A DNA stretch of 64,000 nucleotides from positions 3,009,501-3,073,500 of the forward strand of contig BSQZ01000002.1 in NCBI GenBank assembly GCA_033239005.1. The letters run 5' to 3'. Of the stretch, positions 35,291 to 46,689 are shown in pieces. The notes beneath the pieces are model-generated. The model saw only the letters and a list, made by a program, of their open reading frames with translations. It did no database searches and was not told the origin of the DNA. The stretch comes from Lamellibrachia satsuma. Taxonomy: Eukaryota > Annelida > Polychaeta > Sabellida > Siboglinidae. Numbering within the stretch: the stretch's first letter is position 1; each line of letters starts with the position of its first letter. The position numbers were made by a program, and so were the translations under genes.

Positions 35291-35725
35291 ATACATCACA
35301 GTCATTTCATAACTCAATTGATGTAATTAATAAGTCAACATTGGCTAATTAACATGCAAACTCAACAGGCCAACACCTTTTGATAAAAGGCCATAACTTC
35401 CATGATTATGAAGGTATTTGTATAATTTGTTCAAGGTTTACAAACTCATTAAACAGGGTCATTAAATATACACCACAGTCATTTCATAACTCAATTGATA
35501 CAATGAATAAGTTAATATTGGTTAATTAATATGCAAACACAACAGGTCAACACTCTTTTTTATAAAAGGCCATAACTTCCATCATTATGAAGATGTTTTT
35601 ATCATTAATAGTAACTCAATTAATAAGTCAACAATGGCTAATTAGCATGCTATCTCAACAGACCAATACATTTCAATAAAAAGCCCTAACTTCCACGATT
35701 ATGAAGATATTTGTATAATTTTGGC
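35251..35725. repeat. 176-bp tandem repeat, about 2.7 copies
   Basis: Units start TTGTTCA.GGTTT.CAAACT (35251 and 35427), contain AACTCAATTGAT and AAAGGCCATAACTTCCAT, and end ATTTGTATAA. A third copy lacks its first 60 bases. Confidence 0.85.
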
Positions 35726-36154
35726 AGAGCCTGGGCTTTCTTTCCCTGCCAAATAATATTATATATATATATATATTACAAAGAACACCAAAATATGCTT
35801 GCATGGTGACTATGGTGAAATAATTGTTGGAGAAATATATACTAATTGGTGTCCTATATAGAATGCTAAAAAACTTTTTAAAGAAAAACAATGCCATTGC
35901 ATAAATATAACACAATTTAGTATATATTCTGAGATTTTGTAATTTCCTACATGTACAGTACACTGCAGGTTCAGTACTGCAATACTTCTATTTCAACCAC
36001 AGTTTCATAAAATAATGTTGACTTTATGTCGTACAATTCAACATGATGTAATGGTTATAACTTTTTTACAGTATTTCACTGTTGAATCTGACATTTCTCG
36101 TGTTAAATGGACGACGGCTGCAAGATTCTACATTATTCCCTCTGGGAGTCAAGC
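35726..36154. other. AT-rich sequence before the 81-bp array
   Basis: Contains a short TA run near 35760. No gene recognised. The reading frame of the following array opens here at about 36015. Confidence 0.5.
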
Positions 36155-36716
36155 CAATGGTCACAGTACACTGTATGCTGAGTGTAGCAATAATCACAGT
36201 TCTCTGTTTCATAAATCCATGCTGGTGAAGTGTGTCAATGTTCACAGTACACTGTATGCTGAGTGTAGCAATAATCACAGTTCACTGTTTCATAAATGCA
36301 TGCCGGTGAAGTGTGTCAAAGTTCACAGTACACTGTATGTTGAGTGTAGCAATAATCACAGTTCTCTGTTTCATAAATCAAGGCTGGTGAAGTGTGTCAA
36401 AGTTCACAGTACACTGTATGCTGAGTGTAGCAATAATCACAGTTCACTGTTTCATAAATGCATGCCGGTGAAGTGTGTCAAAGTTCACAGTACACTGTAT
36501 GTTGAGTGTAGCAATAATCACAGTTCTCTGTTTCATAAATCAAGGCTGGTGAAGTGTGTCAAAGTTCACAGTACACTGTATGCTGAGTGTAGCAATAATC
36601 ACAGTTCACTGTTTCATAAATCAATGCTGGTGAAGTGTGTCAAAGTTCACAGTACACTGTATGCTGAGTGTAGCAATAATCACAGTTCACTGTTTCATAA
36701 ATCCATGCCGGTGAGG
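36155..36716 (+). repeat. 81-bp minisatellite, left part (about 7 copies)
   Basis: Units of 81 bp carry GTTCACAGTACACTGTATGC, GAGTGTAGCAATAATCACAG, TTCACTGTTTCATAAATCC and ATGCTGGTGAAGTGTGTCAA. The period is 27 codons, so one frame stays open (VHSTLYAECSNNHSSLFHK per unit). The array is broken at 36716 by the hAT insertion and resumes at 40153. Confidence 0.95.
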
Positions 36717-36838
36717 CAGGGCGTTTTTTATTGAATTTTCACTGGGGGGGCAATGTCCTAAAAGGGCACTCCAAATGGTTAAAAAGGGCACCTGACGCAT
36801 TATTAATGATTATTTACATAACCCTTAGGAATGTATGA

Positions 36839-36894
<56 letters not shown>

Positions 36895-39800
36895 TATATT
36901 TTTATCCATATGGTTGCACACTGACGACTGCATCTCGGTATAAAATTAATGTTACACTTATATCCCAGAATTTTTTTTATTACAAACACATGCAGTAGTT
37001 AGAGAAACATGACACGTCTCTAGCAACTTGCAAGTCAGTACGTTTGACAGTCGTCTCAATTTCACTAGACGAGCCCCGTTTTGCGGGTGAATTTCCTAAC
37101 GAATTCACTCTGCCCGTAGATATCCCAATCTGGAGCTCCGCATCTTCTGGCCTTCTCCAGGAATTTGACGACAGCGGGTCGAGGGTCAAAGTAGGCGGTG
37201 CCCACACCATTCAGTGCCACCATGAGGCGGGCGTTTCTCGTGTCCTCACCCATGCTGGTGCGGTGATTGTTCTTTCCGTGAATGGTCAATCCCTCATCAA
37301 TCTCAACTTCTTGACGGCAGCGCCAGTCACAGTGAGAAGATCGCTGATGAACAAATCACTCCTTTGCAACTTCTGGAGTGTTTCAAATATCTCCAGGATG
37401 TCGCCCCCCAGTGAGGTTATCCACTTCTGTTGGTGGTTCCAAATTCTCAGAAACCCTTTGGCTTCAGCCTTCTCCTTTCTGTCGCTGGTACTTTCAGGTG
37501 CTTGCATCTGTTCCCACACCTTAATGCAGTCTGGTAGCACAGCATCCACCAGCTGCAGCTTGTGCTGGGCAAACCTGACATTGTGATGCCGGGGGAACTG
37601 TTTGACATTCCCGGCTTGCGCTGACAACATCTTCATCCTTCTCGGCGTCCGGAAGAATCGTACGAGCCCCAGTAGATTAGACTTCCATATGCCCAGCTCC
37701 GGTATGGTGCTGACGACCGACTCAATGGCTAAGTCCGACCGGTGAGCAGCACACCAGAAAGTTGCCAGACCTCTCTGCACTTGGTCAGCAAGCAAACGCC
37801 ATAACCCACCATGTCTGCCAGTGTTTGCCGATTCGCCGTCAGTGGTGACACCGACGAGCTTCGTGTCTTTACCTCCGGTCAGAACCAAAGCTTTGTTCAC
37901 CGCTTCCAGTAGTCCAGGGGCGCCGTTCGTCTCTGGCGAATGCATGACGACGAACACACACGTTACGCTACCATCACTGTTAGCCATCCGTCCACTTACA
38001 AACTTGTAGTCCAACATTTGCCTGTCACAGCTGCCATCAATCTGCACACTGAAGACTGTGCATCGGTTGAACATTTGAGACAGATACACTTTCTCTAGTT
38101 CGTATATGACATCCAGCATCTACTTATAGTAGTTTGGGTCCCGGATCATGGCTGCTTGATGAACTGGCTATCGGGCGAGAACACGACGAAGGCAGTATCT
38201 CTGTGACTGGTTGTACACTTTTATCATTTGGAGTGTCATCAGATGTCATGGCAGTGAACGGATCATGGCTGCTTGATGAACTGGTACTCGAGCGAGAGCA
38301 CGACGAAGGCAGAATCTCTATGACTGGTGGTACACCTTTGTCTTTGGGAGTGTCATCAGGTGTGATGGCAGCGGACGGATCATAGTTCCCTGGCGGCATT
38401 GTGGGTATTTCTGGCAATGAGTCATTGAGGCTGCGTCGAAAAATTGTGTATAGGCGTTGACATTTTACGGCAGATTTTTCTAGCCCTTTTTGTTTTCGTT
38501 TTGCTTTTCTGTCTCTGTTAGGCATGACTGGCAGGACATCGACCTGGACAAGTTAGATGGTTAAATGTAATAACTAACTCAGGAAAAGCCTGTCTATTTG
38601 AAACACTTTTATAGTGGAATTACAATGCGAGCGGCGACATGCTCTAGACTCTAGACATAAATATACTGAAGATATAGGCATAAGGCAGAAAAGAGAGTTA
38701 TACAAAACATGCATACAACGTCTATCAATCAAATGGTTGGCTAAGTACATAAGAAATAAAAATATAGAAAATAGGTACTTCCAAAACTGACATGTGCAAA
38801 TGTTGATTACATTTTTTTTGTTAATATGTGGACCACCAACTTCTGAGTAACATTTTCCAAAGTTGAAGTCCATGCTGACCGCCAACTTTCCATCTCACAT
38901 ATAGACCACTATCAACTACTCATACATTTTAAAATTTGTTTGTTTGGTATGTATACAATATGCTTCTTTGAGTTACCATGCTTAAAATTTAGATTTCTCA
39001 AAGATGCGGAGAATGAATTGGCTAGGTTACTGCCTCAATAAAAATCTACCCTGACAGGTTTATGGCTGTTGTGATGTTTGTATCATCTTACCTACAAGAG
39101 GGATCATTATTAAATGTGATTATTTTGTGATATTTGTTAAACTTTTCCAATTGCTTTCTTGGACACTACACACACTTTGCCAGGTTTATTTATTATTTGA
39201 GAAAAAAAAACAGCCGACTGAAAGGTTGTTGATACATCGTTAATCCCCGCCCGCTCGCTCTCGACCAGTGGTAATAGCGAATGGGCGTGGTTTAGTCTCG
39301 CCTGGTACGTCTCGCAATTTCGCGGCCAGGCCCAGGACACCGGTTTTATGTTAACAGCTATTTCAACATCACTGTAAAGAACTGGATTGCACGCGGCTCA
39401 ATCGTGTAAAATGTGATAGCGGGTCTTGTTGAATTATACACAATTTAAACAAACAGTAACATGCAGGTACACATATTTACATATACATAATCATTAGCTA
39501 TTCTAGCACCGGAACACTGACGTCATAAATAAACACTTCTATGCCTATGCTATGGTATGGCTATGCCTATGGCTATGCCAAAGCACGTTTTCAGTTCTTT
39601 GCATGAACTGTATGAAGAAGCCATTCGGCAATACGTCACTGTTATTGCTATGATGCTATTACATTCCTCACTTCCTGTCGCATGCATTAACATAAACACA
39701 CCATAACTCGGGTACTACTGCCTATGTCCATGATATTGCCATTATTCTTCGACTTTCGAGTCGAAAGTAAACCTCACCATTCGAGACGCATCGAACATGA

Positions 39801-40152
39801 AAATGGTAACATGAAAATAGTAACCTGGCATCTACTTATGGAACGGGAAATATAAAGCCTTTTTTGAAAATGTAAGAAATTCCCCTCTGAGCCATATCAA
39901 TAAATTGATCTTTTGTAGACATATTGCCCTTCTTTAACTTTGGTACTTTCTTGATTTTGCCACCAATGAAAATTAACTAAATCACACTAACAAAAAGAAT
40001 ACAAATTTTGACCTACATTAATACAAGGCCAAGGGGCTGGTTAAGGAGAATGGGGGCACGCACTGGGGGGGGCAAGTTGGTTTGACTGGGGGGGCAAATG
40101 AAAGGGCTGGGGGGGCATTGCCCCCCCACTTTGTATGTTAAAAAACGCCCTG
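36717..40152 (-). mobile_element. hAT DNA transposon with intact ends and 8-bp target duplication
   Basis: The left end is CAGGGCGTTTTTTATTGAAT. The right end, reverse complemented, is CAGGGCGTTTTTTAACATAC. The first 14 bases match perfectly, and both then lead into a G-run and GCAATG. The 8-mer CGGTGAGG lies directly outside each end (36709-36716 and 40153-40160), which is the hAT-type target duplication. The element is 3436 bp and its broken transposase reads on the minus strand. A (TA)n run lies at 36840-36893. The clean ends suggest a fairly recent insertion. Confidence 0.93.
37065..38525 (-). pseudogene. hAT transposase, disrupted
   Basis: Minus-strand frame 38119-37286 encodes 277 residues of a hAT catalytic region: TVFSVQIDGSCDRQ, VTTDGESANTGRHGG, LATFWCAAHRSDLAIESV and LGLVRFFRTPRRM. 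The C-terminal part continues in another frame (37289-37065) as GLTIHGKNN, NARLMVALNGVG and PAVVKFLE. The N-terminus (38525-38124) is basic, then Ser-rich, with an imperfect internal duplication (LPSSCSR..SSSSSHDP). A TAG immediately upstream of 38119, in the frame MIRDPNYYK, separates it from the core. At least one nonsense codon and two frame changes make it inactive. Relatives include the hAT-derived KIAA1586-like animal proteins. Confidence 0.85.
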
Positions 40153-41361
40153 CGGTGAGGTGTATCAAAGTTTACAGTACAATGTATGCTGAGTGTAGCA
40201 ATAATCACAGTTCACTGTTTCATAAATCCATGCTGGTGAAGTGTGTCAAAGTTCACAGTACACTGTATGCTGAGTGTAGCAATAATCACAGTTCACTGTT
40301 TCATAAATCCATACTGGTGAAGTGTGTTAATGTTCACAGTACACTGTATGCTGAGTGTAGCAATAATCACAGTTCACTGTTTCATAAATCCATGCTGGTG
40401 AAGTGTCAAGTGTGTCAATGTTCACAGTATACTGAGTGCTGAGTGTAGCAATAATCACAGTTCACTGTTTCATAAATCCATGCCGGTGAGGTGTGTCAAA
40501 GTTTACAGTACAATGTATGCTGAGTGTAGCAATAATCACAGTTCTCTGTTTCATAAATCAATGCTGGTGAAGTGTGTCAAAGTTCACAGTACACTGTATG
40601 CTGAGTGTAGCAATAATCACAGTTCACTGTTTCATAAATCCATGCTGTTGAGGTGTGTCAAAGTTTACAGTACACTGTATGCTGAGTGTAGCAATAATCA
40701 CAGTTCTCTGTTTCATAAATCCATGCTGGTGAAGTGTGTCAAAGTTCACAGTACACTGTACGCTGAGTGTAGCAATAATCACAGTTCACTGTTTCATAAA
40801 TCCATGCCGGTGAAGTGTGTTAATGTTCACAGTACACTGTATGCTGAGTGTAGCAATAATCACAGTTCTCTGTTTCATAAATCCATGCTGGTGAAGTGTG
40901 TCAAAGTTCACAGTACACTGTACGCTGAGTGTAGCAATAATCACAGTTCACTGTTTCATAAATCCATGCCGGTGAAGTGTGTTAATGTTCACAGTACACT
41001 GTATGCTGAGTGTAGCAATAATCACAGTTCACTGTTTCATAAATGTATGCCGGTGAGGTGTGTCAAAGTTTACAGTACACTGTATGCTAAGTGTAGCAAT
41101 AATCACAGTTCACTGTTTCATAAATCCATGCCGGTGAAGTGTGTAAATGTTCACAGTACACTGTATGCTGAGTGTAGCAATAATCACAGTTCACTGTTTC
41201 ATAAATGCATGCCGGTGAGGTGTGTCAAAGTTTACAGTACACTGTATGCTAAGTGTAGCAATAATCACAGTTCACTGTTTCATAAATCCATGCCGGTGAA
41301 GTGTGTAAATGTTCACAGTACACTGTATGCTGAGTGTAGCAATAATCACAGTTCACTGTTC
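40153..41361 (+). repeat. 81-bp minisatellite, right part (about 15 copies)
   Basis: The same 81-bp unit as 36155-36716. Two higher-order variants alternate (KCV.VHSTLYAECS and RCVKVYSTLYAKCS types), suggesting multi-unit duplication. One copy near 40410-40440 has an indel that breaks the frame. From 40480 the frame is open to 41952. Confidence 0.95.
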
Positions 41362-41408
41362 GATCGAAAGTCCGACGCTCTACCACTCGACCACCGTGCC
41401 CCACTCAA
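41362..41408 (-). mobile_element. tRNA-like 5' half (SINE head fragment)
   Basis: The minus strand reads GGGGCACGGTGGTCGAGTGG then TAGAGCGTCGGACTTTCGATCG. This is a tRNA 5' half with D-arm and an anticodon-like stem. It begins exactly where the 81-bp array breaks off (TCACTGTT|CGATCG). It has no 3' half or B box, so it is a fragment and not a tRNA gene. Confidence 0.55.
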
Positions 41409-42290
41409 GGAGGTTGGAGGAATTGATACTGTCACTGACACTGGTGAACATCATCAGCCTACTGGTAGTGCAAATGATGTGGTTCTAAATGAACCCGTGT
41501 ATACAGACTTACAAGAGACTGACAGGATCAGTGATAGTTTGCAAGCAGAAATCATCGAGGGAGAATTAGATAGTGAAGCTATTTTGGAGAGCGACACCAT
41601 TATTGATGGGTCTTCCGAGAGTGATGTTGAACTCAGTGATTCTGATACTGATGATCTTGCAGAAAAACTGTCTGATTGGGCATCAACATTCTCAATTCCA
41701 CTGACAGCTACATCAGGCTTACTGGGAATTTTAAAGCCTTATTTTCCCAACTTGCCTAGAGATGCTCGTTCACTTTTGCACACTCCAAGAAATGTATCCT
41801 TACAAACGGTGGTAGGTGGTGAATACTACCATTTTGGGATTTTAGCTGGCATAATGTCACAGTTACAATCACAGCAATGCGATACCATGCAGCAATGCAT
41901 TCTGCTGCAAATAAACATTGTTGGTCTGCCTCTATTTAAGAGCTCTAACTAGCAGTTTTGGCCAATACTAGGAATGGTGGATAACATGCCTAGTAAAAGT
42001 CCATTCATCATTGGCTTATTATGTGATGTTAAAAATCCAACCGTTGTTTCAGAGTTTGTGAAGGACTTTACTTCTGAGATGTCCATTTTGGAAAGAGAGG
42101 GTTTTTTCTTTGGAGAGCAGCATTATATATGCTGTTAAAATATCTGCTGTCATATGTGACGCCCCAGCAAGAGCATTCATAAAAAACGTCAAAGGACATT
42201 CATGGTACCACGGTTGTGAAAAGTGCACACAACCAGGAGTATTTCACAACAAAATTACATTTCCAGTGCGTGTGGGTGGGTGGGTGGGTG
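41409..42290 (+). pseudogene. Transposase relic of the NIDGLPLFKSSN family
   Basis: After an acidic N-terminal stretch (ESDVELSDSDTDDLAEKLSD) the frame reads LPRDARSLLHTPRN, then GGEYYHFGI, then INIVGLPLFKSSN, stop (41950), QFWPILGMVDN and SPFIIGLLCD, and in another frame ISAVICDAPARAFIKNVKGH and CEKCTQPG. I know this order from a widespread group of animal transposon proteins (probably CACTA/CMC-like; the class is from memory). One nonsense codon and one frameshift near 42115 inactivate it. The sequence then runs into a GGTGG microsatellite. Confidence 0.6.
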
Positions 42291-42464
42291 GGTGTGGTGT
42301 GTGTTTGGTGTGTTTGGTATCCAAACAATATATTCATAGTACCAGATGAAACAATTCCCTAGGGTTAAATGGTTCCAATCTAATACATGTATGCCATGCA
42401 TGACTTAGATGTAAATTATTGTCTTTCATAGTAAAACAAAAAATATTGTGTCCTTGTTTGATAG

Positions 42465-45400
42465 ATATGGGCCCTATCCTTCATTGGAGGAATAACAACA
42501 GTTGACACAGTGAGGCGGATGATGTCATATGTCATGACCAACGCCACAGCAAAGAGCTGCAACTGGAGAGGGAAAAACAACAAGGTTGCCTTCTCCAGGC
42601 TGAAGTTGTGGGATATCGTGTGTGGTACGTGTATTATACGGTACTGTACAATACAAACTGATTGCACCATTGTGGTGTAGTACTTACTTCTCCAGGCTGA
42701 AGTTGTGGGATGTCGTGTGTGGTATGTGTATTATACGGTACTGTACAATACAAACTGATTGCACCATTGTGATGTAGTACTTACTTCACCAGGCTGAAGT
42801 TGTGAGATGTTGTGTGTGGTACGTGTATTATACGGTACTGTACAATACAAACTGATTGCACCATAGTGGTGTAGTACTTACTTCTCCAGGCTGAAGTTGT
42901 GGGATATCGTGTGTGGTACGTGTATTATACGGTACTGTACAATACAAACTGATTGCACCATTGTGATGTAGTACTTACTTCACCAGGCTGAAGTTGTGGG
43001 ATATCGTGTGTGGTACGTGTATTATACGGTACTGTACAATACAAACTGATTGCACCATTGTGATGTAGTACTTACTTCACCAGGCTGAAGTTGTGGGATA
43101 TCGTGTGTGGTACGTGTATTATACGGTACTGTACAATACAAACTGATTGCACCATTGTGATGTAGTACTTACTTCACCAGGCTGAAGTTGTGGGATGTCG
43201 TGTGTGGTACGTGTATTATACGGTACTGTACAATACAAACTGATTGCACCATAGTGGTGTAGTACTTACTTCACCAGGCTGAAGTTGTGGGATGTTGTGT
43301 GTGGTACGTGTATTATACGGTACTGTACAATATAAACTGATTGCATCATTGTGGTGTAGTACTTACTTCTCCAGGCTGAAGTTGTGGGATGTCGTGTGTG
43401 GTACGTGTATTATACGGTACTGTACAATATAAACTGATTGCACCATAGTGGTGTAGTACTTACTTCACCAGGCTGAAGTTGTGAGATGTTGTGTGTGGTA
43501 CGTGTATTATACGGTACTGTACAATATAAACTGATTGCACCATAGTGGTGTAGTACTTACTTCACCAGGCTGAAGTTGTGAGATGTCGTGTGTGGTACGT
43601 GTATTATACGGTACTGTACAATATAAACTGATTGCACCATAGTGGTGTAGTACTTACTTCTCCAGGCTGAAGTTGTGAGATGTCGTGTGTGGTACGTGTA
43701 TTATACGGTACTGTACAATATAAACTGATTGCATCATTGTGGTGTAGTACTTACTTCTCCAGGCTGAAGTTGTGGGATGTCGTGTGTGGTACGTGTATTA
43801 TACGGTACTGTACAATATAAACTGATTGCACCATAGTGGTGTAGTACTTACTTCACCAGGCTGAAGTTGTGAGATGTTGTGTGTGGTACGTGTATTATAC
43901 GGTACTGTACAATATAAACTGATTGCACCATAGTGGTGTAGTACTTACTTCACCAGGCTGAAGTTGTGAGATGTCGTGTGTGGTACGTGTATTATACGGT
44001 ACTGTACAATATAAACTGATTGCACCATAGTGGTGTAGTACTTACTTCTCCAGGCTGAAGTTGTGAGATGTCGTGTGTGGTACGTGTATTATACGGTACT
44101 GTACAATATAAACTGATTGCATCATTGTGGTGTAGTACTTACTTCACCAGGCTGAAGTTGTGGGATGTCGTGTGTGGTACGTGTATTATACGGTACTGTA
44201 CAATATAAACTGATTGCACCATAGTGGTGTAGTACTTACTTCTCCAGGCTGAAGTTGTGAGATGTCGTGTGTGGTACGTGTATTATACGGTACTGTACAA
44301 TATAAACTGATTGCATCATTGTGGTGTAGTACTTACTTCTCCAGGCTGAAGTTGTGAGATGTTGTGTGTGGTACGTGTATTATACGGTACTGTACAATAT
44401 AAACTGATTGCATCATTGTGGTGTAGTACTTACTTCTCCAGGCTGAAGTTGTGAGTTGTCGTGTGTGGTACGTGTATTATACGGTACTGTACAATATAAA
44501 CTGATTGCATCATTGTGGTGTAGTACTTACTTCACCAGGCTGAAGTTGTGAGATGTTGTGTGTGGTACGTGTATTATACGGTACTGTACAATATAAACTG
44601 ATTGCATCATTGTGGTGTAGTACTTACTTCACCAGGCTGAAGTTGTGAGATGTTGTGTGTGGTACGTGCATTATACGGTACTGTACAATATAAACTGATT
44701 GCATCATTGTGGTGTAGTACTTACTTCACCAGGCTGAAGTTGTGAGATGTTGTGTGTGGTACGTGCATTATACGGTACTGTACAATATAAACTGATTGCA
44801 TCATTGTGGTGTAGTACTTACTTCACCAGGCTGAAGTTGTGAGATGTTGTGTGTGGTACGTGTATTATACGGTACTGTACAATATAAACTGATTGCATCA
44901 TTGTGGTGTAGTACTTACTTCACCAGGCTGAAGTTGTGAGATGTTGTGTGTGGTACGTGTATTATACGGTACTGTACAATATAAACTGATTGCATCATTG
45001 TGGTGTAGTACTTACTTCACCAGGCTGAAGTTGTGAGATGTTGTGTGTGGTACGTGTATTATACGGTACTGTACAATATAAACTGATTGCATCATTGTGG
45101 TGTAGTACTTACTTCACCAGGCTGAAGTTGTGAGATGTCGTGTGTGGTACATGTATTATACGGTACTGTACAATATAAACTGATTGCATCATTGTGGTGT
45201 AGTACTTACTTCACCAGGCTGAAGTTGTGAGATGTTGTGTGTGGTACGTGTATTATACGGTACTGTACAATATAAACTGATTGCACCATAGTGGTGTAGT
45301 ACTTACTTCTCCAGGCTGAAGTTGTGGGATGTCGTGTGTGGTACGTGTATTATACGGTACTGTACAATACAAACTGATTGCACCATAGTGGTGTAGTACT

Positions 45401-46393
45401 TACGTCTCCAGGCTGAAGTTGTGAGATGTTGTGTGTGGTACGTGTATTATACGGTACTGTACAATATAAACTGATTGCATCATTGTGGTGTAGTACTTAC
45501 TTCTCCAGGTTGAAGTTGTGGGATATCGTGTGTGGTACGTGTATTATACTGTACTGTACAATATAAACTGATTGCACCATAGTGGTGTAGTACTTACTTC
45601 TCCAGGCTGAAGTTGTGGGATGTTGTGTGTGGTACGTCTATTATACGGTACTGTACAATATAAACTGATTGCATCATTGTGGTGTAGTACTTACTTCTCC
45701 AGGCTGAAGTTGTGGGATGTCGTGTGTGGTACGTGTATTATACGGTACTGTACAATATAAACTGATTGCACCATAGTGGTGTAGTACTTACTTCTCCAGG
45801 CTGAAGTTGTGGGATGTCGTGTGTGGTACGTGTATTATACTGTACTGTACAATATAAACTGATTGCACCATAGTGGTGTAGTACTTACTTCTCCAGGCTG
45901 AAGTTGTGGGATGTCGTGTGTGGTACGTGTATTATACGGTACTGTACAATATAAACTGATTGCACCATAGTGGTGTAGTACTTACTTCTCCAGGCTGAAG
46001 TTGTGGGATGTTGTGTGTGGTACGTGTATTATACGGTACTGTACAATACAAACTGATTGCACCATTGTGGTGTAGTACTTACTTCAACATTTGAATGAGG
46101 TTTAGAAGTGCACAAATGTTTCGTGTGAATGTTAATTCATGGAACAAAGCAGGTCATAATTTAATTAATTTTAGCATTTTGCTTATTTTATTTGTTGTAT
46201 GAAAATATAATATACCCACAATTAACAGAGATACACTAATGGTGGATGTATAGTTTGTTCACTTTTTTACTCTGGATTTACCTTAAAAATGGTAGATATT
46301 TTAACATTTTCAACAGGTGCTGTTCGTCGGAACCCCTGCACTCGAGATGCAAAAAACACAGATGTCGAGTGCACCCTAAAACAATGGCTGTGA
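42465..46393 (+). CDS. DUF4806-type C-terminal domain, two exons
   Basis: Exon 42465-42624 (acceptor TTTGATAG, donor GTACGT) encodes VDTVRRMMSYVMTNATAKSC then NWRGKNNKVAFSRLKLWDIV. Exon 46317-46393 (acceptor CAACAG) continues in phase with GAVRRNPCTRDAKNTDVECT then LKQWL and a stop. This is the signature of DUF4806 domains in animal proteins, which are often linked to transposons or to DNA-binding regulators. No upstream exons could be assigned with confidence. The nearest coding sequence is the broken transposase at 41.4-42.3 kb, so it may be the end of the same mobile element. The intron (42625-46316) is almost entirely a 97-bp satellite. Confidence 0.55.
42591..46087 (+). repeat. 97-bp satellite, about 36 copies, derived from an exon/intron junction
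   Basis: Each 97-bp unit contains TTCTCCAGGCTGAAGTTGTG, GGATATCGTGTGTGGTACGT, GTATTATACGGTACTGTACA, ATACAAACTGATTGCACCAT and TGTGGTGTAGTACTTACTTC (segments overlap slightly). The first unit begins in the DUF4806 exon, so the last 34 nt of that exon and its GTACGT donor are repeated in every copy. Common variants are TTCACCAG for TTCTCCAG, GAGATGTTG for GGGATATCG, and ATATAAACTG for ATACAAACTG. Variants cluster in runs, which indicates block duplication. Confidence 0.95.
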
Positions 46394-46629
46394 TTTGCTG
46401 CAGACCGAGACGGTGGATGACAGCAGAGAGAACAGAGGAGGAGGCAACAGTTACAACACATTTAGTTTTGCACTTTACATACTTCAATTCCAATTCTATC
46501 TGTTTTGATTTGTATAAATTCAATTCCAATTAACACCATTTTGATCAATTCAGAATTGACCCCAGGTCTGATTACATCACCCTTTAAACTTAATTAAAGA
46601 ATAGCTGTTGTTTGTTAAAAATTACATAT

Positions 46630-46689
<60 letters not shown>

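Noticed and set aside
37044..37586. 180-codon plus-strand frame
   Set aside because: It is antisense to the hAT transposase relic.
41362..41408. tRNA gene on the minus strand
   Set aside because: Only a 5' half is present, with no T arm or B box.
42591..46087. Regular array that could be mistaken for a CRISPR
   Set aside because: Units are 97 bp head to tail with no unique spacers, in a eukaryotic genome; it is a satellite.
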